The translations under genes and the position numbers were made by a program. The notes under the pieces are model-generated. The model did no database searches. It worked only from the letters and a program-made list of their open reading frames with translations, and had not been told where the DNA came from. This document shows, piece after piece, positions 56,101 through 64,000 of a stretch of DNA of 64,000 bases. Source of the DNA: Leptasterias polaris (Eukaryota; Echinodermata; Asteroidea; Forcipulatida; Asteriidae); the NCBI GenBank assembly GCA_037783415.1, contig JAZGTN010000015.1:2108001-2172000 (forward strand), written 5' to 3'. Every line of letters begins with the position of its first letter. The first letter of the stretch is position 1.

Positions 56101-59100
56101 CCATTTTTTTTCGGGGTCATTACCAAAGTACGACCTTACCTTTGAGCATCTTGGGCAAATTGGACTCAAGACTGTAACCCCTAGTACATGTAGCAGATGT
56201 GCTTCAAATCGTCTCTCAAAATGTAAGGTAGATACCAAAGGATATTAATTATTTGATATCTGATATAAAAAGTCGCATCCCCTAAAGGTGATCCCCTGGC
56301 TGCAGCTTGTATCGTATACTTGGGTGTGATCCTTGGCTACACGGCAGTTTGCGGTTGAATGGCTTCTGACTGGCACCCCCGAACAAAGATATTGACAAAG
56401 TAGGGAGACCGCCAACGTAGGGCTAGATAGCTCAGTTGGTGGAGCACTGGCACGTTAATCCGGAAGTTGTTGGTTCATATCCAGCTCTAGTCAGTTTTTC
56501 TTTGTTCAACCCAAAACCAAGGGATGTGGTAACCATTTTTATTTTTTATTTTATTTTTCCTACAGGATAGTGCAGCTCCAACTATACGAGTAGATAAGCG
56601 ACTCATTTATAAACTCACTGAGTTATATCACTCAGGAGTGTTGAGATTGGCTGATATGAACAGAGAGATTGAGAAATATGTGAAAGAGCTTTTTAAAGGT
56701 GAGAAATGTTGTCATTCTTTGTGAGTATTAGTAACTAGTGTTGTAAGACTCAAAAATTTACATTGACTCAAACCTCAGATGGACTGATTCTGATATTCAA
56801 CTTGATGACTCAAAGACTGTGACAAATGTTTAGTAGGATGAAACTTTGCTCGGTGGGAAGACAGTCAAGTAATGTTTGTGGAGATGTCATGTAATTAACT
56901 CACTTTGAGCTGTGGGGGTTGTCAGAAGAACCGTTGGTTAACAACTCAATGTTTTGATCAGTGTGCTCGATCAGTGTGGCATTTTCCTGGAGACGATCAG
57001 AGCAAACTGATCAAAATGTGGAGTTGTTAACCACCAGTTCTTCTCTAAATCACCACGGCTTATAGAGAGTTTATTACATGTTGTCTCCACAAACCTCACT
57101 TGAATGAGGAATGCTCTCATTCTTATCCTGGACATCTTCAAATCCAACCTCAAATCCCACCTATTTCAGCTTGCCTTTTCTCGATCTTTGTAATTTTCAG
57201 TTTTTGTCAAGCGCATCAAGATTTCTCCCAGTTATGTTTCGCTAAATACGAGTTACTTTTTATACTATTCTTCTAAGTGAGTAACTAGTGATTTAAGATT
57301 CAAATCTGTACATTGCCTCAAAATCCACATAGAAATGGTACTGATACTCAACTTGTTGACTTAAAGACTCTGGCCTTGTTGACTCAATCCAGCATGATGT
57401 GAATAAGATTTAATTTTTGTCACAAATTCAAAATAGAAATTTGCCTTCCTTCAAATAGATAGCTAAGCACCAAGTTCATGTTAGGTTAAAGGTTTACCAT
57501 CTTAATTTCTCCTTAAGATGATCAGAGCATACTGATCAAAACGTTGTCAAACCACCGGTTCTTCTCAGAACAACCACAACTTATAACGAGATTTGTGAAC
57601 ATGGTGTCACCGCAAACCTCACTTGATTATTTTAATATGTTTTTTAACCCATAATTTGTAGATGGAGAGCTGCCGTCCAAGGAAATCTGCCCCGAGTTAT
57701 TCCCCAGCCTGAACTGTCTCCACTTCTTTATCTCCCACGCCGTGAAAGTTACAAGTCTCTTGGAGATGGATCTCGGCCATTGTCACCGCCTCGTCAGCGG
57801 CTGGCAGGTAGAATTCCCCAACGACAGCTGGTACTATCAACCCTTTGCCTCCAGCGGTCCGATCAAACGCGCCAAGAACAAGCAAAACCAGAGACTCCTC
57901 GGGCACTACCCCGACATGACGCAGACGTTTCTCTTCTGCTGTCAGAATGAGGGACAACGGCGGCTCCTGCACACCTACGGCTCGGTGTGCGTACTGGACA
58001 GCCCCCACGGCAAGACCATCCTTCCGACGTACTTCCTGCAGGTGCGTACCAACGTCGGGTACCAGGTGGTGTGTACGATCATCATGCAGTACTGGAACAG
58101 TAACATGTTAGTTGAAGCCATGCAGGTTATCAAGGACTGGAACCCTGACTGGCAGCCAAAGGCTTTACTAGTTGAAATGATCGAGGATGAGGTATCAGTC
58201 TTGGAGGTACTCTTTCCAGGTATGGACTTCCATGGTTAATTTTGTGCCTTTTGTTAGATTTTTATACAAATGAACACTAAAATATAGTTTGGGGCATTAT
58301 AACTACGGAGACTTTTAGATTTCTTTGATACTTGAGTCGTGGCCGAGTGGTTAAGAGCATCGGACTGGGGAAAAAAGAAAAACAAAAAAGGAAAAATGTG
58401 ATTGTTTCTTACAAGCTTTCCAGCTTACTTGGGCATTTCTCTTAAACTGAGTATTGACCCAATTAACCTGACGTCATCATCACAATAAATTGGTTGTGCC
58501 ATTTTGAGAGTCAGGGTGCCCTTGTGTCATATAGTGTGGTGCACATTTTAGGTGACATGGTGTTTACATGTTTACCATTGACTCCCAAAATGGCGAGTGT
58601 GTTAGACATTAGCGGCGTGTGACGTTGGTGTCAACAAGGGGTTACCAAATCGTTTTTGTAGGAAAGACAAGGAATGCTGACTGGGTTTGCTCTTTTTAGT
58701 TACTAGCTTTTTCACTAGTCCATAAATCAAATCAAACAGGGATGCTCTCTGACACTGAACTAGCCAGTCAGACCACTTGGAGAGAACTGTGACTGGTCCT
58801 CAGGTATTTTAACTGGCATTTGGTCACCTGACCACTGTTAAGGGAGAATGCTGGCTGATAAATTCAAACATTATCCAGGTTTTTTATTTATTTTTTTCTC
58901 TCCAATTTATAAAAGAATGCCAGGTGCTGGTCTCGTTCATCCATCGTGAGAGGGTTTGGCTTGACTTCTTTTCCAGCGAGGAGGACCAGTGTTATGACCA
59001 TGTCCTTCTAGACCCCTTGTTCTTTGCAAGGACAAAGGAGGAATTCAACAACGCGTTCCAGGCTCTTCAAGAGTGCCCTCTATGGATGGAAAACCAGAGA

Positions 59101-61113
59101 TTTCAATACTGGATTAGGGTCAGATGGCTGCCATGTTATCAGGTTTGTTAAAAGTTTAAAAAAATTGTCTTGGGCGAGCAGTTAGGAGCACCAGACTCAA
59201 GCTCTAATGTTTCTGATCAGTAGACTGTGGGTTCAAATCCTGGTCATGGCACTTGTGTCCTTGAGCAAGATACTTTACAATCACTTTGTCCTTAAAGTAG
59301 CACATCAAGCCGTAGGGCCCATGTACTAGGATTTGTAGTGCATGTATAAAGAACCCAGAACGCTTATCGTGGAAGAGTAGGGGTTAACCTTGGTGTTTGT
59401 GGTTCACATCGCAAGCACCCTTGTTTACAGGTTTCCTCAAGCTTGCGAGCTACAGAGATTAAGTTCACTGATGAGGCATCCGTGGTTTCATGACCAGAAA
59501 TATATAATAATAAGACTAATAAGACAATAACTCTAACTTTTACTCTGCAGAAATGGTCATTAGCATTCTTCAGTGAAGAAGTTCTTCTCACCATGAGCGC
59601 CAATAATGGTCTTGAACAGTTACGTGAGGCTCTGGAATACACATGGCTGGAGAATGTCCGTAGCCGGAGTCTGAGCGAGTTGCTAACCTGCCTGGCTATG
59701 GATCAGTTGCCAAAGTTATACAAGAGGTGTGTATATTTATCATCACAACCCGAAGAATGCTGTGTGTAGTTCTGTGTTTATCTGCTTGGAGGTAGTTCAC
59801 GCGCATTGTCATATCAGCTGTAAGGCAAATCTTTGCTTTCATTATTGACCAAAATAAAAAGTTGCATCCACTGAAGGTGATCCCCTGGTTGCCGCTTTCC
59901 AGGTTGTATCATAGACTTGGGTGTGATCCCTGGCTATATGGCAGTTACAGGTTGAATGGCTTCTGAGTGGCACCCCGAACAAAGATATTGACAAAATAGG
60001 GAGACTGCAAAAATAGGGCTAATTAGCTCAGTTGGTAGGTAGGTCATTAATTTAAATCCAGCTCCAGTCAGTTTTTCATTGTTCCACCCCAAATCAAAAT
60101 AAAAACTGAAAAAATTATCCATAATTTCACACCATCCTTGTTTTATTTTTATTTTGAGGAGCTGTGTTTTACCCATATCAATACCTTCTTTTTTTATCAC
60201 CAGCTACACTAAGGAAAACATCTCCCTGCAAGCTGCTACAAGGTACCAGCTAAACCCCAAGCTTCCGATATACATCCGACATCAACCAGTACCTGTCCGC
60301 ACACACATCAACGAGGTGCTGTCGTCAATGCCGTTTATGCAGGTGGTTTTCTTATCTGATGGAAATTATCTTGTCAGTAGCGGTGACAGTGAAGAGAAAC
60401 ACAGGGTCTCGTTTGGTACTGAGAGCGAGTACCCATCCTGTGACTGTTTGACTTGGAAGGGCAAGATGGAAATCTGTGAGCACTTTTGTGCTGTGTTCAA
60501 ACAGTGTACCACCTGGCACTGGTGCAAACTCTCCCCCATGTACACGGAAAACACAATCTTCAAAGTTGACCAATCGCAGTTGGACACACCCTTTCAAGAC
60601 ACGCCAAGATGCGGAGACCACGCCCAAACAAGCATCCTCCGGAATAAGGAGTACATTCAGGTTGCAATGGACGACTTCGGAGCAGAGGAGGTGTTGGAAC
60701 ACGATACGAGCAGTAACGGTGACGCTGCCGCTGATATGGACGACGAGGGGAGTACCTCCTGGGAGCTGAACGAGAAGCAAACAACATGTAACAGTCTCTT
60801 GGAGCAGCTGGGTCAGATGTCCAAACAGGTGACCGACACAGTAGCTATGGACTTCATGACCAGCAACCTGGTGGAGCTACTCAAGCAGATGCAGCAGTAT
60901 GATGAAGTCGTTGTTAGGGAGAAACGGAATGCCACACCGTCATCCCCGGATGACGAGGGCCGGAAGAAATTACGCAGCGGGCCTTCCCCACAGAGGGTCA
61001 CTCGCCAGTCTCAAGCAAAGAAGACGCAGGCTCTGTCAAACAATAGTCAACAGAAGCAGCTACCTGGCCTGGATTTGGGCTCAGGTGACACAGATTTCAC
61101 AGGGGACAGTTGA
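52596..61113 (+). CDS. Domesticated MULE transposase / SWIM zinc-finger protein with CaRF-like N-terminus (9 exons, 984 aa)
   Basis: Exons are 52596-53100, 53915-54102, 54602-54703, 55643-55798, 56566-56698, 57662-58219, 58916-59142, 59551-59726 and 60204-61113. Together they make 2955 nt with every phase closing. Residues ~1-115 are acidic and low-complexity; ~117-285 resemble the ALS2CR8/CaRF region (FDGLPFIMVGRKSWGC, KKLGCPATL); ~470-610 resemble a MULE transposase core (VCVLDSPHGK, NPDWQPKALLVEMIEDE, then VSFIHRERVW as the 'C-x-FH' step); the SWIM finger C-D-C-x9-C-E-H lies at 761-775; the C-terminus has a basic RKKLRSGPS stretch, a likely nuclear signal. The first catalytic Asp is kept (474), but the usual TD of the second position reads VE (532-533), so catalysis is doubtful. 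Probably a DNA-binding regulator; its targets are unknown. No terminal repeats flank it. Confidence 0.88.
53220..53322 (-). mobile_element. Second-family SINE 3' fragment
   Basis: On the minus strand TCAATTTTTCTTTGTTCAAC, CCAAAATCATTT, AAATTTACCCAGTCAGTTTC and CTTGTGGTTTATTATTTGAT. It is interrupted at 53323 by the MITE that follows. Confidence 0.65.
53319..53595. mobile_element. MITE with AGGTTCACCCCGGTGCGTC ends
   Basis: AGAGGTTCACCCCGGTGCGT at about 53324 is inverted at 53570-53592 (ACGCACCGGGGTGAACCTCT). Further in, CATCCAAATCCAATGCACTA pairs with AAGTGCATTGTCTTTGGATG. It is inserted into a SINE remnant in intron 1 of the MULE/SWIM gene. Confidence 0.75.
53640..53800 (-). mobile_element. 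tRNA-headed SINE fragment (minus)
   Basis: The minus strand reads CAGCAGAGTGTGGGTTCTAG and ...CACTTGTGTCCTTTGAAAGC, a diverged copy of the ATT-tailed family in intron 1 of the MULE/SWIM gene. Confidence 0.6.
53915..54102 (+). CDS. MULE/SWIM gene exon 2 (CaRF-like)
   Basis: Acceptor TGCCTAAG, donor GTACTC. Encodes IKLGNFKLFWRGREDNRKAV, FPDFDGLPFIMVGRKSWGCH and LGRDKCRSGKIKYRTK. The DG-PF-.-VG-K...C pattern is that of ALS2CR8/CaRF domains. Confidence 0.87.
54602..54703 (+). CDS. MULE/SWIM gene exon 3
   Basis: Acceptor ATACAATAG, donor GTAACA, both ends phase 0. Encodes WPLIRSSKKLGCPATLSGVH and ILKFRDFP. The 'K-GCPA' step matches the second half of the CaRF-like domain. Confidence 0.87.
54728..55018 (+). 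mobile_element. tRNA-headed SINE with ATT tail (plus)
   Basis: Head GTGTGGGTTCAAATCCCGGT, then CTTGTGTCCTTGAGCAAGAC and ATCACCCAGGAGTAAATGTG, ending GAATATTATTATTATT. It lies in intron 3 of the MULE/SWIM gene. Confidence 0.8.
55225..55610 (+). pseudogene. Non-LTR retrotransposon 3' end (RT C-terminus)
   Basis: The plus-strand frame ends ...CRTKSHSNSFIPRTASLWNS LPGACFPPSYNL, CFQRNINTYLQLP and stop at 55494. The 'RT-..-FFPRT-LWN-LP...F-.-N..FK..I..H' pattern is that of jockey-superfamily reverse transcriptases. The 3' part GAGTGGCTTTTTGCCTTG, then AATAAATAAATAAAATAAA, is the untranslated tail. The 5' part is missing. It sits in intron 3 of the MULE/SWIM gene. Confidence 0.8.
55643..55798 (+). 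CDS. MULE/SWIM gene exon 4
   Basis: Acceptor TTCTTTAG, donor GTACTA, phase 0 at both ends. Encodes FHRKQTLRRLRLSLMSKHSI and RFYIHLSKPDEHIHETNPPQ, a basic linker. Confidence 0.85.
56262..56525 (+). mobile_element. tRNA-derived SINE, second family (plus copy)
   Basis: The most complete 5' part of the family: AAAGTCGCATCCCCTAAAGG, GGTGTGATCCTTGGCTACAC, GGCACCCCCGAACAAAGATA, then the tRNA-like GGGCTAGATAGCTCAGTTGG and GTTGGTTCATATCCAGC. The tRNA-like part is internal, not at the 5' end, which is unusual. Confidence 0.8.
56566..56698 (+). CDS. MULE/SWIM gene exon 5
   Basis: Acceptor TTTCCTACAG, donor GTGAGA after one base. Encodes DKRLIYKLTELYHSGVLRLA and DMNREIEKYVKELFK, predicted helical. Confidence 0.87.
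56865..57115. repeat. Inverted repeat (~95-bp arms) with hammerhead-like centre
   Basis: GTTTGTGGAGATGTCATGTA ... GGTTAACAACTC (left) is inverted as GAGTTGTTAACCACCAG ... ACATGTTGTCTCCACAAACC (right). The centre reads CTGGAGA (56987-56993), C, GATCAG, AGCAAA, CTGATC, AAAA. This has the same layout as 43068-43145 with decayed core letters. A partial third copy (GATCAGAGCATACTGATCAA, then AACGTTG) is at 57515-57550. All lie in intron 5 of the MULE/SWIM gene. Confidence 0.65.
57118..57265 (+). pseudogene. Short RT C-terminal remnant
   Basis: The plus strand reads DIFKSNLKSHLFQLAFSRSL, then a stop: the last ~20 residues of a non-LTR reverse transcriptase plus some 3' untranslated sequence. Very truncated. 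Confidence 0.6.
57662..58219 (+). CDS. MULE/SWIM gene exon 6 (transposase core)
   Basis: Acceptor AATTTGTAG, donor GTATGG after one base. At 558 nt this is the largest internal exon and is GC-richer than its flanks. It carries the first acidic residue (VCVLDSPHGK) and the region of the second (LLVEMIEDEVSVLEVLFP). Confidence 0.92.
58690..58870 (+). repeat. Dispersed GGTCCTCAGGTATTTTAACTGG repeat
   Basis: Copy of the family at 17660-18015, in intron 6 of the MULE/SWIM gene directly before exon 7. Confidence 0.55.
58916..59142 (+). CDS. MULE/SWIM gene exon 7
   Basis: Acceptor TATAAAAG (weak, pyrimidine tract further left), donor GTTTGT. Encodes CQVLVSFIHRERVWLDFFSS and then YDHVLLDPLFFARTKEEFNN. 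FIHRERVW corresponds to the C-D-FH-R-.-AW step of MULE transposases. Confidence 0.85.
59160..59470 (+). mobile_element. tRNA-headed SINE (plus)
   Basis: CTGTGGGTTCAAATCCTGGT, CTTGTGTCCTTGAGCAAGAT, AAGAACCCAGAACGCTTATC and GTTTACAGGTTTCCTCAAGC. It lies in intron 7 of the MULE/SWIM gene. Confidence 0.7.
59551..59726 (+). CDS. MULE/SWIM gene exon 8
   Basis: Acceptor TACTCTGCAG, donor GTGTGT after two bases. Encodes KWSLAFFSEEVLLTMSANNG, LEQLREALEYTWLEN and SELLTCLAMDQLPKLYK. The TNN..E-Q position typical of MULEs reads SANNGLEQ. Confidence 0.88.
59857..60110 (+). mobile_element. tRNA-derived SINE, second family (plus, damaged head)
   Basis: AAAGTTGCATCCACTGAAGG, GGTGTGATCCCTGGCTATAT, GGGCTAATTAGCTCAGTTGG. 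The anticodon region is deleted (GTAGGTAGGTCATTAATTTA). It lies in intron 8 of the MULE/SWIM gene. Confidence 0.7.
60204..61113 (+). CDS. MULE/SWIM gene exon 9 (SWIM finger, nuclear tail)
   Basis: Acceptor TATCACCAG; stop TGA at 61111-61113. It holds the SWIM motif CDCLTWKGKMEICEH, an acidic DDFGAEEVLEHDTSSNG block, a helix LLEQLGQMSKQVTDTVAMDF, and a basic, Ser/Gln-rich end (GRKKLRSGPSPQRVTRQSQA). SWIM fingers bind DNA or protein. Confidence 0.93.
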
Positions 61114-61189
61114 CAAAGGTGACCAAAGTGCCATGGTCATTATTCCCTTCAATCAATACAAAGCAAATCACTCGGCATTTACTGCTTGT

Positions 61190-61560
61190 GGTGTGTTGTT
61201 GCCGAACGGTTAAAGCTTGGGACTTCTGGCTCGAAGTCTCAAGTTCTCAAGGTGGCCGAGTCATCAGGGTGTGGGTTCGAATCCTTGTCATGACACTTGA
61301 CACCTCAAGCAAGGCAATCAACTATGCTTGCTTCTCTTCACCCAGGGGGTAAATGGGTGCCTGTGAGGGCAGAGGTGGTTCTTGGTGCGTTACATACTTG
61401 CCAGAACAGGCTGTATACTTCCCCACCAGGGAGCCGAGATGGTCTAAGGAATTAAATAAATGACCCAGTGACCAGGGGTAATTATATGTTGGAGCACAAT
61501 GAGCATCACCGAGTGATGGATTTGAGCATTATTGTATACGAAGTCGCTATTATTATTTTA
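61190..61560 (+). mobile_element. tRNA-headed SINE in the 3' flank of the MULE/SWIM gene
   Basis: TGTTGCCGAACGGTTAAAGC (A box), GGTGTGGGTTCGAATCCTTG (B box), TTCACCCAGGGGGTAAATGG, and a terminal GCTATTATTATTTTA. It starts about 75 bases after the stop codon, so it is probably part of the 3' untranslated region. Confidence 0.8.
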
Positions 61561-64000
61561 TTTGTACAAGATCAAAGTCATGAAGTGAGACAAAATAATT
61601 CTAGAGTCAATTGCAGAGTATCGAACTGCAGTTCTAAGACATCACACTTTGCTTAGCAATTAAGATTGATACACATCTTAAGATCAATCTTAGCTATTTA
61701 TGAAATCGGGTCAGGTAAATTGCAAACAACTTTTCCATGCGTCTGTTGAACTTTTCGGACTTCCGGAGTGACGATTTCCTTTGGAAATACCCATGAATAC
61801 AATGAAACCCGGACTTGACGAAGCAAAGACAACAAGGATTTTTTTTTTTTTTTTTTAGAAATGATAAGTTTGAGTTCTCCATGAATCGCAAAACCTTGGC
61901 CATAAGCCACAGCCGATAATCTGCCATCTTGGCACATTCGAACTTGCGTCCCATTGAGCCAAATACAGTCTATTCTTGTAAGCCACTTGTGCATAAAAAA
62001 GAACAAAGGTCTGGAATGGGGGACACAATAACCCCTGGAAAAAGGGAGAGTTTGAGCATTAATTTCAGTACAATTTGTCCCTCTTTGCACAGCTGAAACA
62101 ATGCGTAGCATGGTAGGTACATGTCTGTGCATGCTACACAATGAAATGCCTGGATGATTAATCCCCGTCAGTTGTCCAACTGACCACCCCAAAAAGGTTG
62201 CTCCAAAGTTGTTTTAGGTGTTTATAAACGCCCGCCAGTTTTGTAAGTTTTGAAAAGTTTGGCCTGTAAAATCTGACATAAATGGGGCACAAAAGATTCC
62301 CAGTTACCCCTCCGGGTAACAATATGTCGCAAAATAAATACCGCAATCATTTGCGAACAATTATTTATTAATAAAAGGAAGTTAATACACCAATATTTTG
62401 ATTTATTTGTATAAAAATGAGTGTTGAGTTCAGGTATTTTGGTCAACATACATGTGTATCGAAGATTCAAAATACAACAAAATAGTGTTGAAAATAACTT
62501 TGCTCGAAAACCAGCCTAAAGCTGAGTTTGAAATACCTTATATATCAACATTATAAGTTAATAAACTTGACCAAGATAAATCTGTACATATTTTTGTAAA
62601 TTTACGTTTTTTGTACATAACATAAAGATTTTGTTAACCACTTATTTCCTAAGAGTGTATTTATCTGTCTTCCATGATGACCTTTGACACGATTTACCAG
62701 TGGTTCGTATTTTTGTTACATGTAAAAAACAAGATGCTTGCAAAGAAAATAAGCGAAATATGATTTGAACCGTTTGGGGCATCAGTTGTACAGTGATAAC
62801 ATTTATTCAAAGTGCCTTGAAAATAAAAAACTGCAACAAATAATGTATTTGGCAAAGGAAAATTGCACAGGCAATTTTACTAGTTTACTTTTATTATGGT
62901 CACTGGTTTTTGATGCCACAGGCAGCTTTTGAAAGACTGTTTTGTACTTTCATGTATGCTCAAAGTTTGAGTTTATCACTTGTTCCAACACATAATTTTC
63001 CTTTCAAATTTGTATTAACATAAAAGGTTGAGTTTACTTATGTTCATAATTTGTCAAAATACAAGAAACAAAAAGCAAGGTTTGTTTTCAGAATTTGGAG
63101 TTATTTTTTGGCTTTTGATCAGCCATGCAATTTTTCAGATAATTTATCTTTTTTTCTTCAAAAAAAGTGGCATACAAAACTTTCCAAGGTTTAGTCACAC
63201 ATTTCCGGGTTTTTAATACAAAGTTGAGATGATCGAAGAGCAGGTTTTCTTTATATGTGGAAAAAAATAACAGCTGTTTTTCTTTTCCAGGTTGACTTAA
63301 ATAGTTTGAATTCTCAACTTAACATCCAAATAAATTTGATTGCATTCCTATTCCTATTCCTATTCGAGTTCTGTAGAAAAAATGACTTATTAAATGCCTT
63401 TATTTTAAAACTTATTACAATGTGTAGAAGTTCTTGCAAAAGACATAAGCGGATTTTATTTTTGCAACTGATAAAAATGTTCTTGCAAAAGATATCAGCG
63501 GATTTTATTTTTGCAACTGATAAAAATGTCCTTATTGATTTAAAATCATCTCTCTTTACAGATTTTGGGGCATAAAATAAATCTATGGAAACTTGTCCTT
63601 GTTTGAAATGTACATGACTTTGAACCAAAGGCCATTAAACAAAATATTAATAAAAACACCCTTTAAAAAAACATATGCACAGAGTATAGCTAAATAAACT
63701 TTGCCTGAAATATACAATCAGAAGATTTAAAGTGAGAAATAATACTTGAGAGTTTGAAAGACAGAAAAGCGACATATACAACAAAATATTTGTTTGCAGG
63801 AAGAGCAGAAAATATAGGAATATTTAAACTGAGCAGAGCACCTTTGTCATCTTTTATCGGGAGTAAAGATGTATTTCTCAACATAAGACTGTTTAAGACA
63901 TCACATTGGTATCAAGGCTGATGTTTCAGATGGCTTCACTTTTAATGCCATTTTTCACGATATCTGAGAATGCCTGATGTTGGCGTGGGGCGTCACATGC
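61561..64000. other. 3' flank, no gene recognised
   Basis: AT-rich, with several AATAAA-type signals (near 62333, 62820 and 63585) that could end the upstream transcript. Bases 63429-63530 are a direct duplication of about 52 bases (GTTCTTGCAAAAGA, GCGGATTTTATTTTTGCAAC). Bases 63890-64000 are the inverted copy of 32565-32690. Confidence 0.45.

Overview
The window is 64 kb of AT-rich, repeat-dense animal DNA. Short coding exons are separated by kilobase introns with GT-AG signals. It carries tRNA-headed SINEs, many inverted-repeat (MITE/foldback) elements and decayed non-LTR retrotransposon ends. The repeat style (many short TACATGTA palindromes, 'GGGCCCAATTTCATAAAG' elements, SINEs with ATT tails) and the proteins suggest a marine deuterostome invertebrate, most likely an echinoderm such as a sea star. 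That placement is inferred, not proven.

Four genes can be supported. (1) On the minus strand, the 5' part of a rhotekin gene: an HR1-domain exon at 4075-4345, a short alternative first exon at 12290-12361, and a candidate further-upstream first exon at 26161-26319. The rest of the gene would lie left of base 1. (2) On the minus strand, a complete nine-exon FAM20-family secretory-pathway kinase, 33201-44488, 485 aa. All exon phases close in frame; one junction appears to use a GC donor. (3) On the minus strand, a 66-aa ATP-synthase-associated DAPIT/USMG5-like protein, with coding exons at 48005-48100 and 47253-47357 and a probable non-coding first exon ending at 50542. (4) On the plus strand, a complete nine-exon gene of 984 aa, 52596-61113. 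It joins an ALS2CR8/CaRF-like N-terminal region to a Mutator-like (MULE) transposase-like core and a SWIM zinc finger. It looks like a host gene domesticated from a transposase: it has many introns, keeps an open frame across nine exons, and has an altered catalytic position.

Layout: 1-4 kb, a MITE and an 83-bp minisatellite abutting the rhotekin exon; 4-26 kb, rhotekin introns full of repeats, including a pair of inverted Harbinger-like MITEs and a 20-bp perfect tandem array; 26-33 kb, an upstream promoter and a gene-poor AT-rich stretch; 33-44.5 kb, the FAM20 gene, whose introns and flank carry a ~0.5 kb foldback family; 44.5-50.6 kb, the DAPIT gene, whose first intron holds a near-perfect 401-bp-arm palindrome; 50.6-52.6 kb, a divergent intergenic region with X-box-like sites; 52.6-61.1 kb, the MULE/SWIM gene; 61.1-64 kb, its 3' flank.

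The genes do not form a pathway. The most interesting points are the domesticated transposase gene, the palindrome and MITE elements that carry exon-like sequence ending in splice donors, a piece of rhotekin exon copied into the neighbouring minisatellite, and hammerhead-like cores lying at the centre of inverted repeats.
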